Shown: piece by piece, positions 41,291 to 48,803 of the stretch
Position numbering within the stretch: the stretch's first letter is position 1
Layout of the letters: the number at the start of each line of letters is the position of its first letter
From: Deltaproteobacteria bacterium
Lineage (GTDB): Bacteria > Desulfobacterota > Syntrophia > Syntrophales > UBA6807
Direction: 5' to 3'
Length of the DNA: 53,174 nt
Assembly: GCA_016935565.1 (NCBI GenBank)
Contig: JAFGQS010000118.1
Coordinates: forward strand, 1-53,174
The notes under the pieces: model-generated
Databases searched by the model: none
Told to the model about the DNA's origin: nothing
Seen by the model: only the letters and a program-made list of their open reading frames with translations
Program-made: the position numbers and the translations under genes

Positions 41291-41977
41291 CTATGGAAAC
41301 ATTTCCTTGAAACGTTGTTCTCTTTCAATTTGTCCGACTTTCTTTCCCAAGAGATTGTCCAACTTTTTGTCCATGTTAAAGAACTGCATGGCGGCGTATC
41401 TCAAATTTGCGTCTTTCTGGGTACCGGGCGCATCCCATGCTCGTAAAACTTTCGCTTGATAACTAAAAACGTTCCCGTCGATACTGATCTTTCCTTCGAC
41501 TATTTTCCTGGGTTCGATGCCGAGATTTTTTGAGAACGATATCTTTGCTCCTCCGATCGAAATATCGATAATATTGACGGAACTTCCCAACGCAGACAGT
41601 GTGATACCACTGTCTATACCCGGTTTGATCCGGAAATGCATCCTCACATTGAACTCTGTGATATCCGTTTTCTGTTCAACGACGATAGCAGCAACGGTAT
41701 CAGATGAAGACAACTCATATTCCGAGATAAATTCAACAATCTTCCCATAAAATCCGTACCGAGCCGCATCATCTTCATTCTTTATTAAATAGGTTACAGC
41801 AACTTTGCTGCCAATATATCTATTTGCGAGGGGTGGATTCGGTTGGGATAAAATGACACATTTTTCGATGACATCGTATATAAACGCCCGTCTGACATCA
41901 ATCCTCTCTTGTGAGAAATCGACGTCTACAATTATATCAGAAGTTGATCCCGGTCTTGCACCCGGAAACTCAGCCAT
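41291..41977 (-). CDS. PilZ domain protein (YcgR-like)
   Basis: RMHFR (RxxxR) and DISIGG (DxSxxG) c-di-GMP-binding motifs. Confidence 0.75.
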   Translation of the reverse strand: MAEFPGARPGSTSDIIVDVDFSQERIDVRRAFIYDVIEKCVILSQPNPPLANRYIGSKVAVTYLIKNEDDAARYGFYGKIVEFISEYELSSSDTVAAIVVEQKTDITEFNVRMHFRIKPGIDSGITLSALGSSVNIIDISIGGAKISFSKNLGIEPRKIVEGKISIDGNVFSYQAKVLRAWDAPGTQKDANLRYAAMQFFNMDKKLDNLLGKKVGQIEREQRFKEMFP

Positions 41978-42194
41978 CGAAAAAGCTCCCGTTTAGATTC
42001 TTTATCGAGAGAAGAGAAAATCGCTCCTACACTTTGTTGAACATTATTACCTTCATATCCTTACTGCTGTCAAGACCGAATATAGAAGATTGTCTAGTAT
42101 GTCAGCAGTTACGAAAACGCATTCAACTGTTACGATGATTAAAAAGCGATCTGAGTATGTAGAGATATGTGAAAATCAACAATAGCAAGATCTA

Positions 42195-42275
42195 ACGTGG
42201 CAAAGCAGCAAAGGCAAAAGGTCGTAGACTCATGGCCAAAGGTACAAGGCAACAGGAATCAGGTGCCAGTGTTCT
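42195..42275. repeat. Degenerate 7-bp-periodic repeat array
   Basis: GGCAAAG CAGCAAA GGCAAAA GGTCGTA GACTCAT GGCCAAA GGTACAA GGCAACA GGAATCA GGTGCCA. Confidence 0.65.
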
Positions 42276-42279
42276 AAAA

Positions 42280-42329
42280 AAGGATAAGAACATGATATAT
42301 GATGGTAAATATATCATGGCCCTATCCTT
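42280..42329. other. Two-part hairpin downstream of the carbonic anhydrase gene
   Basis: AAGGATA...TATCCTT enclosing CATGATATAT...ATATATCATG. Confidence 0.6.
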
Positions 42330-42444
42330 ATTAATGTGTGCCGCTATACTGTATTGTGTTCCTGCTGATTATACGTGATATAAAGGCTCCATCGTAGCCG
42401 GGTGATCCATGACTCTCTTACATCTTATAAGAACTGATGTGCCT

Positions 42445-43232
42445 TCACTTCGTATGATGCTGATGTTCGCCCTCATGGGCAGACACTTTGTCTCCGTATT
42501 CTGCCATCAATTTATTCTGTTTCGGATGTGGGCCGAGCCATGCTACTTTGCCGCTTTCGATATCGTAGATTGCACCGACGACTTTGAGATTTCCCCTTTT
42601 AATCCTTTTTACCGTAGTCGGACTTATTTTGAACAGGTCTTCAATAGCGTGCCAGACATTGAATATAACCGCTTCTTGAATCAGTGCATCGCCGTGTAAC
42701 TGAGGGTGTTTTTCTTTGGCTTTTATAACAGCAGGAATTATATTGTCAACCAAGGGCGGAATCTTACCATGTAATTTTTCTTCATGAACAACGGCCGTTA
42801 CAGCTCCGCAATGAGTATGGCCGAGTATTCCCAGAACAGGTGTTGCAAGGTGATCTACGCCATATTCGATAGAACCCGCTTCATCGATATCGACAACGTT
42901 GCCTGCCACGCGGATAACAAAAATGTCACCAATCCCTCTGTCAAAGAGAATTTCCACAGGAACCCTTGAATCGGAACAGGTTAAGACCGTAGCAAACGGA
43001 TGCTGTCCCTTTGAGGATGTCAGGTTCCTTCTTCTTTGATTTTGATTGGGATATTCGGATTTGTTGGCGACATAGCGATTATTTCCCTCAGTGAGGATCG
43101 TTATAGCCTCATCCGGAGAAAGCTCTGATCCTCTGATCCTATGATGTCTGAAATCTGAATGCTTTTCTGTGCTATAAATAAAATAGCATATACTGCGATG
43201 ATAACTGCAAAAAAAGCATACACCTTTTTCAT
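42445..43232 (-). pseudogene. Secreted beta-class carbonic anhydrase, interrupted by an 8-bp tandem duplication frameshift
   Basis: Frame 1 from ATG 43232 with AGGAGGT SD encodes MKKVYAFFAVIIAVYAILFIAQKSIQISDIIGSEDQ...; a second frame encodes ELSPDEAITILTEGNNRYVANKSEYP...GQHPFATVLTCSDSRVPVEILFDRGIGDIFVIRVAGNV...GHTHCGAV. The frames meet at a perfect 8-bp tandem repeat (43123-43140); deleting one copy gives one ORF of 259 aa. Confidence 0.9.
43123..43140. repeat. CTCTGATC x 2.25 tandem repeat causing the frameshift
   Basis: ctctgatc ctctgatc ct read directly. Confidence 0.95.
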
Positions 43233-43607
43233 GTACCGACCTCCTGTTTAGCGGCTTGTTATCTATTGATTATTCAAAAACCGACGGTAGGATGTAGCAT
43301 AAAATTGCAATCCAACTTTTACGAGCACTGTCCTGTCTATCCACAATGATTATTGTCAAACAGATTGCTACTGAACATATGATTACGGTGACGATGTATA
43401 CGTTGAGAAAGACATGTTGTCAAACCTTTTACGACCAGTACCGACGGATGCTTGGACAATGAGATGCACTGACCACATCCGTATAATAATTCAAAAATAT
43501 AATCAAAGACATAGCAGATTTTTACTTTCTTTTCCTTATGTTTAAGTATAAAATAAAGATCAGTTATTACGACGTTCCATATAAGCGGAACGAGAAAGCG
43601 AACCCAT

Positions 43608-44009
43608 ATGGAACATATGAAAGTTATCGTACGATATACCGATGGCAGGATGATAAAAGGCTACACGGGAGATTTCTTCCCCCATAAGGACCGCTTTCAT
43701 GTATATCCGGTGGATAAAAGCGATGGCGATACAATTGAAATATTTATGAATGCCCTTAAGGCAGTATTTTTCGTTCGGGATTTTGTCGGGAACGCTACAT
43801 TTGATGAGCGTAAAAAATATGTTGAAGGAGAAGACCTTTCCGGTCAAAAAGTAAAAGTGACATTTGTGGATGATGAAGTAATGGTTGGGTCAACCCTGGG
43901 CTTTGATCAGAGCCGACCCGGTTTTTTCCTTTTTCCTGCAGACTCCAAGAGCAATAATATCAGAGTGTACATACTGTCATCTGCCGTAAAAAAAATGCAA
44001 TTCTTCTGA
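43608..44009 (+). CDS. Conserved hypothetical protein, DUF6982-like
   Basis: 133 aa with KVIVRYTDGRMIKGYTGDFFPHKDRFHVYP and KVKVTFVDDEVMVGSTLGFDQSRPGFFLFPAD internal duplication. Confidence 0.7.
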   Translation: MEHMKVIVRYTDGRMIKGYTGDFFPHKDRFHVYPVDKSDGDTIEIFMNALKAVFFVRDFVGNATFDERKKYVEGEDLSGQKVKVTFVDDEVMVGSTLGFDQSRPGFFLFPADSKSNNIRVYILSSAVKKMQFF

Positions 44010-44169
44010 TAAATGTATTTTTTTGATCGAACTCCGCAGAAAGTGGCAATGAATCGAGAAATTTTCATTTTTGTAGTAAATATTATTGTTCTTCTGTTTT
44101 AAAAATAATAAGAGTATTTGATTCTAACAGATTGATTTTGTGGTATAATTGTCAGCATGTTATCAAACT

Positions 44170-44209
44170 CCCCCTGCCATTCCCTTAACTCAAAGGGAAC
44201 GGGAGGGGG
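44170..44209. other. Strong imperfect hairpin, possible terminator or small RNA
   Basis: CCCCCTGCCATTCCCTT / AAGGGAACGGGAGGGGG: 15 of 17 positions pair; TATAAT at 44144-44149 on + strand. Confidence 0.5.
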
Positions 44210-44351
44210 AATATTCCGTGTAACAAGCAATGTATTGAGGCTGTCAATGTAAGTATGAGAGAGAGCAAATAATGTATTTCCCCCTGTTTGTTCACTTTTA
44301 TTGCAAGGTTTTACTCTCTCTTCCGTTAATGAATTTATAGCTTCATTTGCG

Positions 44352-45005
44352 TTATTCCGCGGGTTTCGGCTCTTCGGTTTTTCCTTCATCTTCTGCTTCA
44401 GCCGGTGGTGTCCCCTGATCTTTCGTTTCATCGGCAGGCGGTTCTGAAACTGTTTTGTCCGTTTCAGCGACATCCGATGTCATCCCTCCGATTTTCTCTT
44501 CCTGTTCTTTGATCTGTTGGGTCAGATCGTTGATCTTTCTTTCTGCAATGGAAACCTTGGCTTCGATATTAATCCGATCACCTTCAGATTCATGTTTCTT
44601 GGTTTTCAGCTTTGCTATATTTTTGATATTTTTTTCCTTTTCTCCTAGTTCCGCTCTATCGATTGCTTCGAGTTTCACAATATCGAGATTTAAGGAAGCA
44701 GCTTTAAAATCCTTTTCGGCCAGATCTTGCTTATAACCAGCAGATTCCTTCCGGGCTGAGGCTAGATCCTTTTTGAGTTCGGCAAGTTTTAACTTCTCTT
44801 CCAACAGTTTCATGTCGGATTCCGCTTTTTGAACTCCTTCCCGCTGATCCTCTGGAACCCGGGCATATAATTCCGGATCGACATCAGATGTGAACGAAGT
44901 TACTGTTGTTGTTATGGAACTCTTCAACGTTTGTGTTGTTTGACATCCGACCAGCAAAAGAAATGCTGATACAAGTATCAGGCTGACGAAGAAGAAGCGC
45001 TTCAT
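44352..45005 (-). CDS. Lipoprotein with long coiled-coil and acidic/Pro-rich C-terminus
   Basis: LLLVGC lipobox; extended Lys/Glu-rich helical region; PPAEAEDEGKTEEPKPAE tail. Confidence 0.8.
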   Translation of the reverse strand: MKRFFFVSLILVSAFLLLVGCQTTQTLKSSITTTVTSFTSDVDPELYARVPEDQREGVQKAESDMKLLEEKLKLAELKKDLASARKESAGYKQDLAEKDFKAASLNLDIVKLEAIDRAELGEKEKNIKNIAKLKTKKHESEGDRINIEAKVSIAERKINDLTQQIKEQEEKIGGMTSDVAETDKTVSEPPADETKDQGTPPAEAEDEGKTEEPKPAE

Positions 45006-45279
45006 AATTTTCCCTCCCTTTATGATCCTAAAATTTCTTACAAATTATCCCATATTGTGATATATTCCCTATCGTTATACGTTTGCGTTAAGCTATCATG
45101 AAAAATTACAGTGGTAAAGGTTTAATTAATAGTCAATGGAAGATAATGAAAATTTTTCAATGACAGTATGAAGATATGGGAGCATATGCCTCCTTTATGG
45201 TCTTCAATAGTGCGTGATCGAAAGTTTATTATGAAATTTGTGTGAAAGAAAACAGATTTTCTATTATATGTGTCAATCA

Positions 45280-45383
45280 GTGATGTCTTATAATGGTAAC
45301 GGAGATTCGATAAACTGAGAAGGACTAGTCAAGCGGTGCGGTCACACCTGAACGCGAGACGGCACGGGATGAGAGGACATCAC
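45280..45383 (+). ncRNA. Candidate structured RNA / leader upstream of the MinD-like gene
   Basis: Ends close through GTGATGTC (45280-45287) / GACATCAC (45376-45383); internal GGTGcggtcaCACC hairpin. Confidence 0.4.
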
Positions 45384-45474
45384 CTGTAAATAAGTATGAG
45401 TATGGGGAACAAATAAAACAGTCGTAGCGGTATCGTGTAAATACCCTATTCAACAATCGAGCCCGGGTAGACTC

Positions 45475-46416
45475 ATGCAACACATATGGCCAATAGGCGG
45501 GGGCAAAGGGGGGTCCGGAAAGAGCTTTCTGGTCAGTAATCTCGGTGTATGGCTGGCTATGCAGGGAAAGAAAACTCTCATGGTTGATGTTGATTTAGGT
45601 GCGGCCAATCTGCATACATTGGTAAACATACCGTATCCTGAGAAATGTCTTTCGGACTTTATAAATAAGAAGGTTGACACGCTTGATGAGACGATTATTG
45701 AGACATCAACGGACAATCTTTATCTCATCAGCGGAGCTAATAACAACCTGGATGCTTCAAATCTCGTCTATTCACAGAAAATAAGGGTTTTGAGGGCCAT
45801 CACCAAATTACCCTACGAGTATATTCTGTTGGACGTTGGAGCAGGCACTTCATTTAATACGATAGACTTTTACATGATTTCGGATTACGGTGTTTTTGTA
45901 AGTACGCCTGAGCCAACCTCTATCGAAAACGTATACCGCCTCATTCGGTCAGTTTATTTTCGTAAGATCAGACAGATGTTAAACCAGCAGGATTTCAAAA
46001 GCATCATTGAACAGGCTGGTGTTCTGTGTAAGGAGTCGTCAATAGATTATCTGTCCGCCATTCCTTTTTTAATAAAAGACCGGGAACCCGAGACAGGAAA
46101 AATCATCGAGCTGATGCTGCAAAATATTCAGTACAGGTTAGTCCTCAATCAACACCGAAAGCGGGATAATCCGAATCTCGGTTTCTTGATGTGCAAAATG
46201 GTTAAGAAATACCTTGGCATCAAGATGGAATTTGTAGGGAATATACACTTCGACGAGAGGATTCATGATGCCGTGCGAAAGAAGGTTTCTTTTATTTCTC
46301 GATACCCCTACACGCAGGCCGCATCGGATATCAGGGAATTGTGCAACAAAATGCTTTTAATAAGCAGTCAAGATTCCATTGCGGGTGATGAACATGTTCA
46401 GGTGCATCACTTGTAG
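45475..46416 (+). CDS. MinD/ParA-family ATPase (FlhG-like)
   Basis: Deviant Walker A GGGKGGSGKSFLVSNLG, VDVDLGAANLHTL, LLDVGAGTS. Confidence 0.9.
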   Translation: MQHIWPIGGGKGGSGKSFLVSNLGVWLAMQGKKTLMVDVDLGAANLHTLVNIPYPEKCLSDFINKKVDTLDETIIETSTDNLYLISGANNNLDASNLVYSQKIRVLRAITKLPYEYILLDVGAGTSFNTIDFYMISDYGVFVSTPEPTSIENVYRLIRSVYFRKIRQMLNQQDFKSIIEQAGVLCKESSIDYLSAIPFLIKDREPETGKIIELMLQNIQYRLVLNQHRKRDNPNLGFLMCKMVKKYLGIKMEFVGNIHFDERIHDAVRKKVSFISRYPYTQAASDIRELCNKMLLISSQDSIAGDEHVQVHHL

Positions 46417-46443
46417 CGAGGATTGTCAGGTTAATTCGATTGT

Positions 46444-47085
46444 ATGAAGCCATTAGAGAAGCAGAACTATTACGAAATCCTTGAGATTTCTCCCAATGCG
46501 ACACAGTTTGAGATTCGTAGTGCCTATAAAACGGCATTATACATCTATGACAATGGTTCACCGGTGAGCTATTCGTTTTTTTCGAAAGATGAGCGAAAAA
46601 ATATTCTTGTCTTGCTGGAGGAAGCTTTTTTAACGCTGATCAATGATCAAACCAGATCGGAATATAACCGGAAGCTTGTTGAAGAAGGGGTTTTGGATGA
46701 AGAAACGTTATATGGGGATGATTATAAAAAACCGATTCCGATAATTGATTTAAAACGTTCCAAGGTGTCAACAAGCAGAAAAACCACGTCCGGTAGCATT
46801 GAGTCAGGGAGAGAATCACATCACATTATGAGTAAACTTCTCGCACTGGATGTTATAACGGGAAGTGATCTGAGAAAGATGAGAATGTTATTGGGAGTGC
46901 CTCTGGAACATATCGCCGAGTATACCAAAGTGCGTATTAACCTGCTCCGTTGCATAGAAGAGGATAGGTTTGAAGAGCTTCCTTCAATGTTTCACTTGAA
47001 AAGCTTTCTGAGATCTTACATTGATTATTTCAAGCTTGATCCGGGACCCTTCGTCGATCGATACATGAAGAGAATAATCGACTGA
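46444..47085 (+). CDS. Degenerate J-domain plus RodZ-like HTH fusion protein
   Basis: YYEILEISPNATQFEIRSAYKTAL...AFLTLINDQTRSEYNRKL J-like fold without HPD; C-terminal LRKMRMLLGVPLEHIAEYTKVRINLLRCIEEDRFEELPSMFHLKSFLRSYIDYFKLDP (HTH_25). Confidence 0.8.
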   Translation: MKPLEKQNYYEILEISPNATQFEIRSAYKTALYIYDNGSPVSYSFFSKDERKNILVLLEEAFLTLINDQTRSEYNRKLVEEGVLDEETLYGDDYKKPIPIIDLKRSKVSTSRKTTSGSIESGRESHHIMSKLLALDVITGSDLRKMRMLLGVPLEHIAEYTKVRINLLRCIEEDRFEELPSMFHLKSFLRSYIDYFKLDPGPFVDRYMKRIID

Positions 47086-47222
47086 AAACGTTTGTGAAAT
47101 TGTAAACGTGAATACTCCGTTTTGTAAACGGGGTGATTCACTGATTATTCAAAAAACTATTGCTTCATCATTCGTGCCTTTCGTACATGAACTCATCATC
47201 TCATGTTTATCAATCGGTTGAT

Positions 47223-47477
47223 TTATCCGTATCTGAACTTCATCATAACGATATACATCGAAAAGATAAAACCGACAGCATTTCCGATAATGACAGGAAT
47301 CGCTCGTATCAATATGCCATAGATGAGCCATAAAAAAAGACCCCCTGCAAGGACAGAAAAAGCCCAGAGAGACAGATCTCCCGTTTTTTTTGTGCGGTAG
47401 ACCTTTAAAACTTGCGGTGCCATGGAAACTGCAGACAATAAAGCAGCAGAAAAACCGATAACATTTACCAGATCCAT
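47223..47477 (-). CDS. SemiSWEET/PQ-loop family transporter
   Basis: 84 aa, three TM segments, SMAPQVLKVYRTKKTGDLSLWAF PQ motif. Confidence 0.9.
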   Translation of the reverse strand: MDLVNVIGFSAALLSAVSMAPQVLKVYRTKKTGDLSLWAFSVLAGGLFLWLIYGILIRAIPVIIGNAVGFIFSMYIVMMKFRYG

Positions 47478-47582
47478 GATGTCTCTTCTTTCATTACTTA
47501 GAAATGTTTCTCTTCGAACGTAACAGACTAATAAAAATCAACAATGATACGATTGTATTACTGATTGCCGGGATCTGTAACG

Positions 47583-48653
47583 TTACAGGTATTCCTTCAT
47601 ATTTTCTTTTTCCAGTATTTCAACTACCTTTTTTATATCTTGTGAACGGCCTTTATGACAGATGAGAAGGGAATCTTCCGTTTCAACAACGATAAGATCT
47701 TGGATTCCCACGAGAGCAACGAGTTTGTTGGGACTGTAAACCAGAGAATTCGATGCATCGACGGCTATAACAGATCCTTTCACAGCATTACCCATCTGAT
47801 TTCTTTCAAAAATGTCATAGAGGGCATTCCAGTCGCCGATATCATTCCAGCCAAAGCTACCCTTTATGAGCAGCGTTCCTTGAACCCTTTCCATTACTCC
47901 ATAATCTATGGAAATCGGGTCAGTTTTTTCATATACCTCGCGAATAACTTCTTTTTCTTTTTCTGTACTGAGAGATTTTTCTATCGTTTCAAGTCCTTGA
48001 TAAAGATTCGGAAGTAAATTTTGTATTGCGGAAAGTATTGTTGATGCCTTCCATACGAATATTCCGCTGTTCCAGAAAAATCTTCCACTGTCGACGAATT
48101 CAGATGCCTGTTGCAGATCGGGCTTTTCGCGGAATGAAGCAACTCTAAATATATCATTGCCACCTATGGAAGCAAGAATGTCTCCCTGTTCGATGTATCC
48201 GTAACCTGTTGCAGGCTCAGTCGGTTCTACGCCAATCGTTATCAGATGATTTCCTCGTTGTGCCATTTCGCCGGCGGTCATCAGTGCCTCGCGAAAACGA
48301 TCTTCCTCGGTAATCATATGGTCAGCGGGAAGCACTACCATGACGGCTTCGGGATCTCTCCGCTTAATGTACAGTGCCGCAAGGCCGATACAGGGGGCTG
48401 TATTCCTTCCCACCGGTTCGGCAACGATATTCTTCTCCGGTACAAGAGAACACTGTCGTATAATTTCATCGCAATGACTTTCACCGGTTACAATATACAT
48501 GTTATCCTGGGGTATCAGTGGTCGTATCCTTTCAATGGTTTTTTGGATAACTGTCTGACTGCCGGTAATACTCAGCAAATGTTTTGGTTTTTTTTCTCTA
48601 CTGAGCGGCCAGAATCTGGTACCCCGGCCACCTGCCATGATAACAGCATACAT
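47583..48653 (-). CDS. manC: Mannose-1-phosphate guanylyltransferase
   Basis: MAGGRGTRFWPLSREKKPKHLL, FREKPD, FFWNSGIFVW, DYGVMER, GWNDIGDW; single-domain form. Confidence 0.92.
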   Translation of the reverse strand: MYAVIMAGGRGTRFWPLSREKKPKHLLSITGSQTVIQKTIERIRPLIPQDNMYIVTGESHCDEIIRQCSLVPEKNIVAEPVGRNTAPCIGLAALYIKRRDPEAVMVVLPADHMITEEDRFREALMTAGEMAQRGNHLITIGVEPTEPATGYGYIEQGDILASIGGNDIFRVASFREKPDLQQASEFVDSGRFFWNSGIFVWKASTILSAIQNLLPNLYQGLETIEKSLSTEKEKEVIREVYEKTDPISIDYGVMERVQGTLLIKGSFGWNDIGDWNALYDIFERNQMGNAVKGSVIAVDASNSLVYSPNKLVALVGIQDLIVVETEDSLLICHKGRSQDIKKVVEILEKENMKEYL

Positions 48654-48803
48654 GCAATTCACCTTTCAAGAGACGTTATGATATGAGGCGCAGCAAAATG
48701 ATGTGTGCTCCTCATGTGTAATGACCGATGACAAAATTTAATATCGTATATAATCTGAAAAGATAACAGCGAGGACCGTTATTGTTTCATTTTGTCGGAT
48801 CTA

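Noticed and set aside
41125-41328. 67 aa minus-strand ORF (GTKFQVPGYRFPKSDNRY...)
   Set aside because: Translation of the heptad repeat DNA, not a real protein.
43123-43140. Programmed ribosomal frameshift explanation for the carbonic anhydrase split
   Set aside because: No slippery heptamer at the junction and a tandem duplication explains the frame change exactly.
44099-44473. 124 aa minus-strand ORF overlapping the lipoprotein gene
   Set aside because: Alternate-frame reading of the lipoprotein 3' end; composition is not protein-like.
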